This document shows, one piece after another, positions 25,591 to 34,027 of a DNA stretch of 64,000 nt (its first letter is position 1; every line of letters begins with the position of its first letter). The position numbers and the translations under genes are program-made. The notes below the pieces were generated by a model that was not told the origin of the DNA, did not search any database, and saw only the letters and a program-made list of their open reading frames with translations. Source of the DNA: Palsa-504 sp963767565 (GTDB lineage: Bacteria > Actinomycetota > Actinomycetes > Streptosporangiales > Streptosporangiaceae). The stretch covers positions 62,001 through 126,000 of the forward strand of contig CAVYEG010000012.1 in assembly GCA_963767565.1 (NCBI GenBank). Direction: 5' to 3'.

Positions 25591-26241
25591 CTACTTATCC
25601 CGCCGTACCGGACGAAGCCAGAACGGCATGGGCGGCTGCTTTCCCGAACCGTTCCCGTTTCCGTTGGCTCCGCCGCCGTTGGCCCGGCTACCGCCGGCCG
25701 GCTCGGCGGGTGGGGCCGGGGTGGGAGTCGGCCGGGGCGCGATCGCCGACCACTGCCGCGGGCCCGCGCCGGACCAGCCGGTCGACGGCCAGGCCGGGGC
25801 CGGGGACGACGGCTGAGACGGTGGCGCTGAGCGGGGCGCGGGTCCGCCGTTTGCGGCCCGGCCCCCGGTTCCGGTCCGGGGAGCGGTTCCTGACCAGGGC
25901 CCGGACGGGGCGGAGGAGCCAGCGGAACCAGCGGATCCGGACGAGCCCGGGGCGGGCGCGCGGGATCGGGTCCGCTGCAGGCCGCCGGATCCAGCCGCGC
26001 GCCCGGCGCCGCGGGACCAGCCCGAGGCCGCGCCGGCGGACCCGGCCGGCCCCGACGACCCGGGTGCGCCGGTCCGGGGCGGCAGGTCCAGGGGCGGTGC
26101 CGTGCGGCCGGCGCCGTCGGTCTCGGGCATGCTCCGGACCGCCACGCCGGCTCCGGTGATCCGGCGGGCACCCGTGCCGCCCTCGGCGTCGCCGTCGGCG
26201 GCGGGCGGAGCGTCGGGCCGCAGCCGCGGCGCGCCGGTCAC
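25591..26241 (-). CDS. Pro/Gly/Ala-rich protein of the secretion cluster
   Basis: 216 residues from GTG 26241, which overlaps the TGA of the large membrane protein (GTGA). Almost entirely Gly, Pro, Ser, Ala and Arg with SG(P/S)AGSAG-like runs; only the last 20 residues (PPMPFWLRPVRRDK) look conserved. No domain seen. It may be the cytoplasmic tail partner of the upstream membrane protein, or originally part of it, since many TrbL-like proteins end in such low-complexity tails. Confidence 0.55.
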   Translation of the reverse strand: MTGAPRLRPDAPPAADGDAEGGTGARRITGAGVAVRSMPETDGAGRTAPPLDLPPRTGAPGSSGPAGSAGAASGWSRGAGRAAGSGGLQRTRSRAPAPGSSGSAGSAGSSAPSGPWSGTAPRTGTGGRAANGGPAPRSAPPSQPSSPAPAWPSTGWSGAGPRQWSAIAPRPTPTPAPPAEPAGGSRANGGGANGNGNGSGKQPPMPFWLRPVRRDK

Positions 26242-28136
26242 GACCTGCCCGGTGCCGGTCGCGGCCTCCGCCGGCCGGCCGCCGTGCCCGCGGCCAGGCC
26301 CGCGTCCGCGGTGCCGTCGCCGGCTGCGGCGGCCGAGGCCGGGCTGCGGCGGGCCCAGCGGGCGGCCCGGTACGTCGCCATCCCCGGGATGGCCCCGGCC
26401 GCAGCGTCCAGCGTGGAGCGGCGGAAGGTGGTCCCCGCCTGCCGCAGGGTGTACTCGGCGCGCTCGTGCGAGCCGATCGCGCCGTACCCGACGGCCGAGA
26501 ACAGGTGGGTGAACGGCTTGCGGTAGATGAACACCGCCACCGTGACCAGCGCGATCATCAGGATCTTCAGCGCCCACGGCAGGGCCGCATCCGACGTGCC
26601 CATGATCAGCGAGTAGCAGTACAGCAGCACGGACAGCGTGATCGCCACGGCCACCTGCTTCATCAGCACCCCGACCAGCATCTCGAACCAGCGGATCGCG
26701 ATGATCCGGCCGAACCCCGGATGCGTCCCGATGATCAGGAAAAACGGCCCGGCCACCAGCAGCAGCAAGAACCCCAGCTTCAGCACGATCAGCGTCAGCG
26801 CGATCAGCAAGATCAGCAGCCCCGCCACCACCGCGGCGAACATCGCGGCGAACGCGATCTCCAGCCGGGTGGTCCACTGGTTCCCCTGGAACAACGGGTA
26901 GACGGCCGGATCATCAGCCTGGACCTGGTTGGCGATACCGGTGTAGGTGGCCTGCTTAGCCTGGATCAGCGCCGCGGACGGGGTCTCGTTGGCCGCGATG
27001 GCCTGCGACCACAGCAGCTGCCGCCCGTAGGTGTTGACCACGGTCTGGGTGCCGCTGCCGGGCGTGCCGTAGGCGGTGGTGCCGAGCTCACCCCACAGCC
27101 ACGGCTTGCAGACCAGCACCGACCACAGCTCGTTCGCGTTCTTGTCGACCAGCCCGTTCCCCGAGGTGAACGCGTAACTGGAGGTGACGCTCTGCGGATC
27201 ACCCGCGGTCACCGGCAGGCAGTTGCCGTCGCTGGTCGCGGGCAGGTTCGCGAACGCGGTATTCAGCACCTGGGTAGTGCCGTCGGCGACCGTCGTGCCC
27301 ACGCCGGTGAACATGGCCAGGCCGATCAGCGCGATCGCCGCGGTGGCGGCCACCACCATCCACAGCGTCCCCTCGATGGTCCGGGTGGCGCGCTTGCGGA
27401 TCAGGCCCTGCCAGGCCAGCCACACCGCACCCAAGATCACCACCGGCGCCAGGTACGGGAAGTAGATCGCGTTGCCCAGCGCGCTGATCACCTTGTCGAC
27501 CGCGTTCTGCAGCCAGGCCAGGATGCTGTTACCCGCCGCCGACTGGTACACCGTGATCGTCACCCGGTCCAGCGACTTGGCCCCGTCAAAGACCATCCCG
27601 GCCACGTTGTTCCCGATCAGCGACGTCATATCCGAGCACTGCAAGCCGTGCGCGGCCCAGAACTGCCCGGCGATCCCGTAATTGCCGTACAGCGTCTTCC
27701 CGCCCGCCGACCCGGCCGGCGGCTCGATCATCGCATCGATCCCGCCGGTGGCCGGCTCAGGCTGCGGCAGCGACGGCTCGCAGATGTTATTCAGATCCCC
27801 GACCAGGCCCGCCGACCCGGACGAGCACAACCCCACCAGCCCGCCGATGTCGCCGATACCCGGCACCTGGCACACGCCTCCCGGCGCCGCAGGCGTCACC
27901 TGCGCTGTCAGGTGCACCGGGGTCCGGGCCGCAGGGGCGGTCTGGGCCGCTGTGCTCTGAGACACGAAAGGCGCGCTGGCCGCGTGCGTGCCGGCCAGCG
28001 CCGCGCTGGCCACCGCGAACAGCGCCCCGCCGGTGAGCAGTACCCCGGCCGCCCAGCGCGCCAGGCGGCGGCCGGGCCGGCGGCGGCGCGCGCGGCCCGG
28101 CGCGCGGCGCGTGGACGGGGCTTGCGAGACAGCCAT
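26238..28136 (-). CDS. polytopic VirB6/TrbL-like membrane protein
   Basis: 632 residues. N-terminal signal-like helix (about 27-48), an exported Cys-containing region (about 85-180), then about six membrane segments grouped at 230-250, 262-284 and 455-560. A conserved-looking RWFEMLVGVLMKQVAVA stretch is near 505-521. After the last segment a basic cytoplasmic tail follows. Size, topology and neighbours (VirB4 upstream, wall hydrolase downstream) match the pore protein of conjugation systems (VirB6, TrbL or TcpH type). The stop overlaps the next start (GTGA). Confidence 0.75.
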   Translation of the reverse strand: MAVSQAPSTRRAPGRARRRRPGRRLARWAAGVLLTGGALFAVASAALAGTHAASAPFVSQSTAAQTAPAARTPVHLTAQVTPAAPGGVCQVPGIGDIGGLVGLCSSGSAGLVGDLNNICEPSLPQPEPATGGIDAMIEPPAGSAGGKTLYGNYGIAGQFWAAHGLQCSDMTSLIGNNVAGMVFDGAKSLDRVTITVYQSAAGNSILAWLQNAVDKVISALGNAIYFPYLAPVVILGAVWLAWQGLIRKRATRTIEGTLWMVVAATAAIALIGLAMFTGVGTTVADGTTQVLNTAFANLPATSDGNCLPVTAGDPQSVTSSYAFTSGNGLVDKNANELWSVLVCKPWLWGELGTTAYGTPGSGTQTVVNTYGRQLLWSQAIAANETPSAALIQAKQATYTGIANQVQADDPAVYPLFQGNQWTTRLEIAFAAMFAAVVAGLLILLIALTLIVLKLGFLLLLVAGPFFLIIGTHPGFGRIIAIRWFEMLVGVLMKQVAVAITLSVLLYCYSLIMGTSDAALPWALKILMIALVTVAVFIYRKPFTHLFSAVGYGAIGSHERAEYTLRQAGTTFRRSTLDAAAGAIPGMATYRAARWARRSPASAAAAGDGTADAGLAAGTAAGRRRPRPAPGRS

Positions 28137-28168
28137 CGGGAAAACTCCTGGTTCTGCGCGCTTACGCG

Positions 28169-30721
28169 CTACCGTTTCGCCGGCGCCTCGGCCGACGGCG
28201 CGCTGACGGCAGACGTGCCCGCCGGGTACGCCGCGTCCGCGCTGAGGAAACTGCCGGGGCCCGGGTCGTGCGGGCCGGGCCGGGGCCCGCGTGCCCGGGT
28301 GGGGTTGGTGTCGATCCAGTCCCGCAGTTCGCCGGAGACCAGGTCGATCCCGATGCGGCCGGCCCGGTCATCCAGGTCACGGAAGATGCACTCGCCGTTG
28401 CCGAGCGCGCGGAGCACGGCCTTGTGCTCATCGGAGGGTGCGACGCCGAGCAGCGACATGACGTTGGCCACCTCGGCCCGCTCGGTGGAGCGGAACGCGA
28501 ACACGCTGGACAGGCAGTTGGTGACCTGCTCGCTGAGCAGGTCACCGGCGTTCTGCGAGACCAGGATCAGCGCCGTGTTCCGGGACCGGCCCATCCGGGA
28601 GACCTCCGGCACCAGCTTGGCGCCCTCCGGGGTGGAGGTAATCGCCCACGCCTCATCCAGGAAGATGGCCTTCGGCGCGGCCCGGTCGATGCCGTTCAGC
28701 AGCTTACGGGCGAACTGGGAGACCAGGTACAGCAGCGCCACCGACAGCCGCTGCTCATAGGAATAATCATCGCGGCCGGTGGCGGTGCCGGGCAGCGTCA
28801 GCCCGGCCAGCGTGAACACCGTGGTCCAGCCCTCCGCGTCGATCTGCTGCCCCGCCGCCGGGGCAAAGCACAACCGGGCCAGCCGCATCTCCGAGATCGA
28901 CCGCATCACCGCCCCGGTATTCTTCCACGCCGGATCCTCCGCCTCCTCCAGGTGCGTGACCACCTTGCCCAAGCTCGGCCGCCCGGCCCCCGCGATCGCG
29001 CCCACCGCCTGGATCATCGCGCTCTCGCGTTCCTCGCTCATCCGGGGCAGCAGCAGCCGCAGCGTCTCGGTCGCCATCGTCCGCTTCTCCGCCAGGTCGG
29101 TGCCGAACGAGAACGGATCCAGCAGGCCAGGCGCCGCCGCGCCCAGCGGCAGCACCCGCGCCTTGCGGCCCTGCCGGGTCAGGTACGCCACCAGCGACTC
29201 CGCGTCGCCCTTGGGGTCGATCACCGCCACCGTCGCGCCCCGCAGGGCCAGCTGATAGATCAGCAGCAGCGCCAGCGTGGTCTTGCCGCCGCCCGGCTCC
29301 CCGGTGATCGCGATCGCGGTCGGCCGGTTCCGCGCCGCGGCCACCAGCGGATCAAAATGCACCACCGACCGGGCCCGGCCCAGCGTCTCCCCGATATACG
29401 GCCCCACCCACCCCGCGCCCGCATCGACCCGGTCACCGAGCTCCACCGTGGCCGTCGGCATCCCCCCCGCGATCGTGTACAGCGGCTGCCGCTGCACATA
29501 CGAGGACAGCCGGATCCGCTCGCCGGGCAGCGACTCGCACAGCAGCGAGAACTGATCCCCCGTCGAATTCACCACGTCAACGCCGATATCACGGTAATGC
29601 TCGGCGACCGCCTCCACCCGGCGCACGCACAGGTCCCGGGACGGCGCAGTCACGACCAGCCGGTGCCACCCGTACACGAACGGCAGCCGCTCCTTGGTGA
29701 TACCGTGCTCGAGCATCCGCGCCGCCGCGATCTGCTCCGCCAGCGCGATCGGCGCCTCCGCCCCCGCCTCCCTGATATGCGCATCCATATCACGGGCATG
29801 CGCCAGCCGCCGGCTCACGTCCTTGCTCGCCTTAGCCGGCGGGACCAGCTTCATCCGCGAACTGACCTCCACCGGGAACGGCAGCGAATCAGCGAAATGC
29901 AGCCACGGCTCCCCATCCGGGAACGACATCACATCAGGAAACCGGGCAAACGACACGAACGCGGCATAGGACTGCCCGCCCATATGCTCCAAGCCCAGCA
30001 GGGTCCGCCCGTTGTGGACCTGACCCTCGAACAGCGCGTCGATCTCCCCCGCACCCCACCGGCGCCGCCCGGCCGCCGACGGCACCGGCTCGCCCGCCGT
30101 CGCCATCAGCGTATGCCGGACCAGCCACGCGATCTCAGCGGAGCTGGCATGCCGGGCCGCGAGCGCACTGGCGTTCAGCGCCCGGCCGAGCCGTTCGGCC
30201 GATTCGGTCCACTTGACGATCTCCGAGGAGCCGACCGCCTCCTCGGCCAGCCCCGGCCCGCTCTCGCCGTGCACGTACACGCTGCGGAACTGCGACAGCA
30301 CCCCACCTGTCAGCTGGGCCCGCACGCCCCGCTGGCCGAGCCGGACCCCGAGGTAGATCTCCTTGCCCCAGAAATCCTTGGCCCAGACATGCTCATAAGC
30401 CTGCTCCAGGTAATCCCGCCAGCCCGGGCCCCCATCGGAGGTCGCATCAAGCCCGGCAGCCCACGCCTGCGCCGGGTAGGACCGATGCGCGATCCGCAGA
30501 TGCACCTCGGCATCGGCCACCCGGATCGCCGCCAGCGCCACGGTGATGTTCGTCGCCAGCGCCTCCCGCTCCTCCGGCGTGGTGAACTCATACGACACCG
30601 CGGGAATCCGGTAATACGCCCACGCGTGGGTGTCGGTGAGCAAGATCCGGTCATCGAAGTACCGCAGGCCCAGGCGGGTTCGGGTACGCGATCCCCTGGA
30701 CCGGCTAGTCCGAGTGGCCAC
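28169..30721 (-). CDS. VirB4/TcpF-like conjugation ATPase
   Basis: 850 residues from GTG 30721 with GGAG upstream. N-terminal half carries the VirB4-family domain; the C-terminal motor domain has Walker A GEPGGGKTT with Lys480, Walker B KAIFLDEAW with Asp689/Glu690, then a VSQNAGDLL sensor-like segment. This AAA-type ATPase family powers assembly and substrate transport in type IV secretion and conjugation. It overlaps the MinD-like gene upstream by 17 bases. Full length for the family, so the motor appears functional. Confidence 0.88.
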   Translation of the reverse strand: MATRTSRSRGSRTRTRLGLRYFDDRILLTDTHAWAYYRIPAVSYEFTTPEEREALATNITVALAAIRVADAEVHLRIAHRSYPAQAWAAGLDATSDGGPGWRDYLEQAYEHVWAKDFWGKEIYLGVRLGQRGVRAQLTGGVLSQFRSVYVHGESGPGLAEEAVGSSEIVKWTESAERLGRALNASALAARHASSAEIAWLVRHTLMATAGEPVPSAAGRRRWGAGEIDALFEGQVHNGRTLLGLEHMGGQSYAAFVSFARFPDVMSFPDGEPWLHFADSLPFPVEVSSRMKLVPPAKASKDVSRRLAHARDMDAHIREAGAEAPIALAEQIAAARMLEHGITKERLPFVYGWHRLVVTAPSRDLCVRRVEAVAEHYRDIGVDVVNSTGDQFSLLCESLPGERIRLSSYVQRQPLYTIAGGMPTATVELGDRVDAGAGWVGPYIGETLGRARSVVHFDPLVAAARNRPTAIAITGEPGGGKTTLALLLIYQLALRGATVAVIDPKGDAESLVAYLTRQGRKARVLPLGAAAPGLLDPFSFGTDLAEKRTMATETLRLLLPRMSEERESAMIQAVGAIAGAGRPSLGKVVTHLEEAEDPAWKNTGAVMRSISEMRLARLCFAPAAGQQIDAEGWTTVFTLAGLTLPGTATGRDDYSYEQRLSVALLYLVSQFARKLLNGIDRAAPKAIFLDEAWAITSTPEGAKLVPEVSRMGRSRNTALILVSQNAGDLLSEQVTNCLSSVFAFRSTERAEVANVMSLLGVAPSDEHKAVLRALGNGECIFRDLDDRAGRIGIDLVSGELRDWIDTNPTRARGPRPGPHDPGPGSFLSADAAYPAGTSAVSAPSAEAPAKR

Positions 30722-32453
30722 TGGGACTCCTTCCGGGAACGGGGGTGAGCGGGCTCATGGTCCGCGGGGCCAGGCCCGCGACCAGCACGCCGGCCAGCGC
30801 GGTGTAAGCCAGCCGGGTCTGCGGCCGCAGCGCGGCCGACGCGTCAGGACGGACCGACAGCATGTCGTCCCACGGCACCCGGACGATCGCCCGGCAGCGG
30901 CCCCGGGCCACCGACTCGGCCTGCAGCACGTCCTGGCTGGTCCGGCTGCTCACCCCGTTGATCACGGTCACGGCGCGGGCGGCCAGCTCGTCGTAGCCGT
31001 GCGCAGCTAGCCACTCCTGGGTGCTGGCCAGCGAGGCCGCCGCCTCCGCACTGGCCGGGACGACCAGCATCAGCTGGTCCGCCAGCGCCAGGGCCCGGGC
31101 CAGGCCGGACGCCGCCGGGTCGATCAGGGTCAGCGGATACCGCTCGGCCAGCACACGGGCCAGCCGCGGGTAGTCACCGGCGCCAAGAGCAGGCCCGCCG
31201 TCGCGGCCCGGCCGGCCGGCCGCGATGACATCCAGCCGGGTCCCGTCACCACGGGCGGCCCGCATCCGGGCCATGCCGCGCAGCGGACGCGGCCCGGCGG
31301 CGCCACGCCCCGGTCCCGTCCCGCCCGCTGGGCCCGGTCCCTGGCCCGCGAGCAGGGCCGGAACCGAGGTGGCGGGCGGGACGCACGCGGCGAGCGACGT
31401 TTCGCCTGGGTTGAGGTCCAGCGCGGCGACCGGGACCTCGCGCAGGTCGGCCAGGATCTGGCCGGTGAGCAGGGTGGTCACGGACTGCCCGGCACCGCTG
31501 GTGCAGCCGACCACGGCGATCAGGCGCGGACCGTCCAGCGGCAGCCTGGCCCGGTCACGGTCCCGGGCGGCCCGGTCCGGCTGGCCCGGTCCCTGGCCGC
31601 CTGCCACCACCTTGACCCGGCGCCGCCAGCTCGCGTCGACGTCGCTTCCTGGGCCGCTCAGCGCCCGCTCGATGGACGGCACCGGACGGTCGGTGCCGGG
31701 GGCGACGAACAGGGAAGCCACCCGGGCCGCCATGGACCGGCCGGGCGCCGCGGGCGCGGACGCAGGCGGTGCTGGCGTCGCGGACGCCTCCAACCCGGCC
31801 GGTGAAACCGGTGCGGCGGACGCGGGCGGCGCGCCCCGCCGACGGGTCCGGGCGGGCGCATCCTGGGGTCCGGCGGCCGGGGGCTCGGGGTCGGGCAGCG
31901 GCTCGAGCTCGGGGAAGGCACCGACCTCGGGGAACGCGCCGACCTCGGGGAACGCGCCGGCCTCTGGGAAGGGGCCGCCCTCGGGAAACGGGCTGGCGAT
32001 GGGGAACGCGCCGGCCCCGGCCGACGGCCAGGAGACGGGTGCCGGGCCCGCCTCGCCAAGGTCGCGCGGGTCCGGTTCCGGGTCGTGCGAGACCTCCAGG
32101 GCCCGGGCCTCCTGCCGCCGCTCGGCCGCCGAGATGGCCCAGCCGGGCCGTGGCGTGACGCCAGGCCGTGGCGTGACGCCAGGCCGCGACGTGGCGCCGG
32201 GCCGCGACGTGACGCCAGGCCGCGACGTGACGCCGGGCCACGGCTGGCTGGCCGATTCGGATGTCTGCGGCTGGCTGGCGGGCGGCGGCTCGGCGGCGGG
32301 CTCGGACTGCCCCGGCTGGGCGGCGGGCTGCTGCTGGGCGGCGGCCCCGGATGGCTGCTGATTCCGCTCCGGGCGGCTCGGCCAGGAGCGCCGGGCAGGC
32401 GCCGCCGTGACCCTGGGTTGTGCGGTCGCCCGCTCCGGCACCGGCAGCCGCAC
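30705..32453 (-). CDS. ParA/MinD-like ATPase domain with degenerate Walker A and long repeat-rich N-terminus
   Basis: 582 residues from GTG 32453; the frame is open from 32606. Residues 1-260 are Pro/Ser/Arg-rich and contain two tandem repeats (RPGVTS-type and FPEVGA-type). The C-terminal about 300 residues form a ParA/MinD-like fold: LIAVVGCTSGAGQSVTT, where Gln323 replaces the P-loop Lys, then VAALDLNPGETS, and later PLTLIDPAASG and LVVPAS. Such a substitution should weaken ATP hydrolysis. The gene overlaps the TcpE-like frame by almost 800 bases; codon bias favours this frame in the overlap. Confidence 0.72.
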   Translation of the reverse strand: MRLPVPERATAQPRVTAAPARRSWPSRPERNQQPSGAAAQQQPAAQPGQSEPAAEPPPASQPQTSESASQPWPGVTSRPGVTSRPGATSRPGVTPRPGVTPRPGWAISAAERRQEARALEVSHDPEPDPRDLGEAGPAPVSWPSAGAGAFPIASPFPEGGPFPEAGAFPEVGAFPEVGAFPELEPLPDPEPPAAGPQDAPARTRRRGAPPASAAPVSPAGLEASATPAPPASAPAAPGRSMAARVASLFVAPGTDRPVPSIERALSGPGSDVDASWRRRVKVVAGGQGPGQPDRAARDRDRARLPLDGPRLIAVVGCTSGAGQSVTTLLTGQILADLREVPVAALDLNPGETSLAACVPPATSVPALLAGQGPGPAGGTGPGRGAAGPRPLRGMARMRAARGDGTRLDVIAAGRPGRDGGPALGAGDYPRLARVLAERYPLTLIDPAASGLARALALADQLMLVVPASAEAAASLASTQEWLAAHGYDELAARAVTVINGVSSRTSQDVLQAESVARGRCRAIVRVPWDDMLSVRPDASAALRPQTRLAYTALAGVLVAGLAPRTMSPLTPVPGRSPSGHSD

Positions 32454-33469
32454 CGGGACCGGCGGGGAGGCAGGCCGGGCCAGCGGTACAGCGGCGCGGG
32501 GGCGCAGCGGCGCCGGGGCGCAGCGGGCGCCGGAGGCGCAGCGGGCGCCGGAGGCTCGGCGCGGGACGCCTCGGGCTCGACGGCCGGGGAAACCGGCTGA
32601 GACGCGTCAGGCTCGACGGCCGGCGGCACCGGCCGAGCGGTCTCGGAGGTGGCCCGGGCCAGCTCCGAGGGCGGGATAATCCGGACCGACGGGTACGCAT
32701 CGTCGGATGCCAGGTCGGCGAGTGGCTCCCGCTCAGGAACCAGGTCAGCGGCCGGGCGGGCGGCACGGGAGGAGCTGAGCCGGGCGGCCGCCGGGCGGAC
32801 CGACATGAGCTGCCGGGACACGGCCCGCCAGGACGTGACCGCCGAGGTGGCGGTCGTCGATGGCTGGGCCGCTGCGGCGGCGGTCGTCGGGGCCTGGGCT
32901 GCGGAGGCGGCGGTCGCCGGCCGGCGGGACCGTGACGTGGTGGTCTCCGGGGCCGTGGCGGGCGAAGTGGCCGGCACGTCGACAGCCAGGGCGGCGGTCA
33001 CCGGGGTAACGGCGGTGGCCGCCGCGGCCAGCTGCGCGACGGCCTGGGCCTGCTGGGCACGGCTGGCGGCCTTGCGCAGCTTCCTGGACCGGGTGCGCGG
33101 CGGGTTCCGGTGCCAGACCCGGACCGACACGAAGATCTCGTCCTTCTCGGTCAGCGGCGCCATCCGGACCCAGGTACGCGGCTCGGAGACATAGCGCAGC
33201 TGCGAGCTGACCAGCTCGGGCAGCCGCTTGCTCTCAATGACCGGGCGAGTGGTCAGCCAGGTGAGCACTCCAGGCGGCAACACATAAAGCCATACCAAAT
33301 TGTGGTTAAACGGAAGCCCAATCACAACGAGGAAAAATATGTACGGAACGGTAATTCCGACAAAAACGCCAATCCAGGTGATAGGCAGCGGCGCCGGCAA
33401 CCGGAAATCATAGAGCTTGTATAGCCGCTTCTCTATCCGCCAGATATTCGTATAAGTGGGAAGATCCAC
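31658..33469 (-). CDS. TcpE-like conjugal transfer membrane protein (3' part probably out of frame)
   Basis: The N-terminal about 130 residues begin MDLPTYTNIWRIEKRLY, carry two adjacent membrane segments (about 27-48 and 52-70) and continue with LTTRPVIESKRLPELV and SEPRTWVRM, the pattern of TcpE-family proteins that bind the VirB4-type ATPase at the membrane. A Pro/Ala/Glu linker runs to about 32.53 kb. Beyond that this frame becomes Arg/Pro/Ser nonsense with poor GC3, while the MinD frame becomes well biased, so the real protein either ends or shifts frame there. The nominal stop is at 31658. Begins 31 bases after the TcpD-like gene. Confidence 0.7.
   Translation of the reverse strand: MDLPTYTNIWRIEKRLYKLYDFRLPAPLPITWIGVFVGITVPYIFFLVVIGLPFNHNLVWLYVLPPGVLTWLTTRPVIESKRLPELVSSQLRYVSEPRTWVRMAPLTEKDEIFVSVRVWHRNPPRTRSRKLRKAASRAQQAQAVAQLAAAATAVTPVTAALAVDVPATSPATAPETTTSRSRRPATAASAAQAPTTAAAAAQPSTTATSAVTSWRAVSRQLMSVRPAAARLSSSRAARPAADLVPEREPLADLASDDAYPSVRIIPPSELARATSETARPVPPAVEPDASQPVSPAVEPEASRAEPPAPAAPPAPAAPRRRCAPAPLYRWPGLPPRRSRCGCRCRSGRPHNPGSRRRLPGAPGRAARSGISSHPGPPPSSSPPPSRGSPSPPPSRRPPASRRHPNRPASRGPASRRGLASRRGPAPRRGLASRHGLASRHGPAGPSRRPSGGRRPGPWRSRTTRNRTRATLARRARHPSPGRRPGPARSPSPARFPRAAPSQRPARSPRSARSPRSVPSPSSSRCPTPSPRPPDPRMRPPGPVGGARRPRPPHRFHRPGWRRPRRQHRLRPRPRRPAGPWRPGWLPCSSPPAPTVRCRPSSGR
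32146..32235 (-). repeat. five-copy 18-bp tandem repeat in the MinD-like gene
   Basis: Five adjacent copies of an 18-bp unit close to GGCCGTGGCGTGACGCCA, encoding RPGVT(S/P) hexapeptides on the minus strand. A second, less regular 18-bp repeat (FPEVGA-type) lies at about 31910-31990. Confidence 0.85.
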
Positions 33470-33499
33470 TGGGGCCTCGCTCCTTCTGTCAGAACGGGA

Positions 33500-33757
33500 T
33501 CAGTGGACTCCGAGAGCGTTCGCGATGCCAGTGGCCAGCGTCTGGACGATGCTGGGCGTATAGAAGACCACGGCGATGGCCACCGCGAGCACGATGAACT
33601 GGACAAACCTGGTGATCTCGCGCGTGAACAGGAAGAAGATCGCCACGATTCCGACGATGCCCAGGAACAGCGGCCCGAACAGGCCCTGCAAGTATGTGAC
33701 GAGGCCCTGCGTGCTCAGGGCCACTGGAACCACCGCGGCGGTGAGGTGAGCAGACAT
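33500..33757 (-). CDS. TcpD/VirB2-like small membrane protein
   Basis: 85 residues with two membrane segments (about 26-46 and 53-73) joined by FTREITRF, plus a short N-terminal exported part. It is the right size and topology for the small TcpD or pilin-like subunit of Gram-positive conjugation systems. It lies directly upstream of the TcpE-like gene and downstream of the TcpC-like gene. No pilin cleavage site is convincing. Confidence 0.65.
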   Translation of the reverse strand: MSAHLTAAVVPVALSTQGLVTYLQGLFGPLFLGIVGIVAIFFLFTREITRFVQFIVLAVAIAVVFYTPSIVQTLATGIANALGVH

Positions 33758-34027
33758 TTAGAAGTCCCTTCCGGGATCAGATGACCATCCAGCAAGCATT
33801 GCGACGTCCCGCCGGCCGGGCCGGCGAAGCGGGCGTACGTATCGGGGATTACGTTCTGCTGCGGCACCGGGGAGGGGGCGCAGCAGCGGCCGGCGGGGAC
33901 GCCCGGGCGGGCCAGCACGGCTGGCGAGCCCGGTACAGGCGATGGCAGCGAAGACCTCAGCGCAGCGGGCGGCAACGACATGACGGCAGGCGGGCAGGAC
34001 GGCGTCAGCCGCCGCTGTCCTGGTCAT
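33758..34027 (-). CDS. small coupled ORF of uncertain frame
   Basis: 89 residues if read from the ATG at 34027, which overlaps the TcpC-like stop (ATGA) and so argues for a real gene. The first 40 residues have normal codon bias in this frame. After about residue 45 the bias moves to the adjacent frame, which ends at 33715 inside the TcpD-like gene. A single-base indel would explain this. No recognisable domain; a short hydrophobic stretch around 20-34. Confidence 0.3.
   Translation of the reverse strand: MTRTAAADAVLPACRHVVAARCAEVFAAIACTGLASRAGPPGRPRRPLLRPLPGAAAERNPRYVRPLRRPGRRDVAMLAGWSSDPGRDF

Noticed and set aside
31555..32766. Third open frame across the TcpE/MinD junction (His/Arg-rich repeats)
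   Set aside because: Out-of-phase reading of the 18-bp repeat; low GC3 and no domain.
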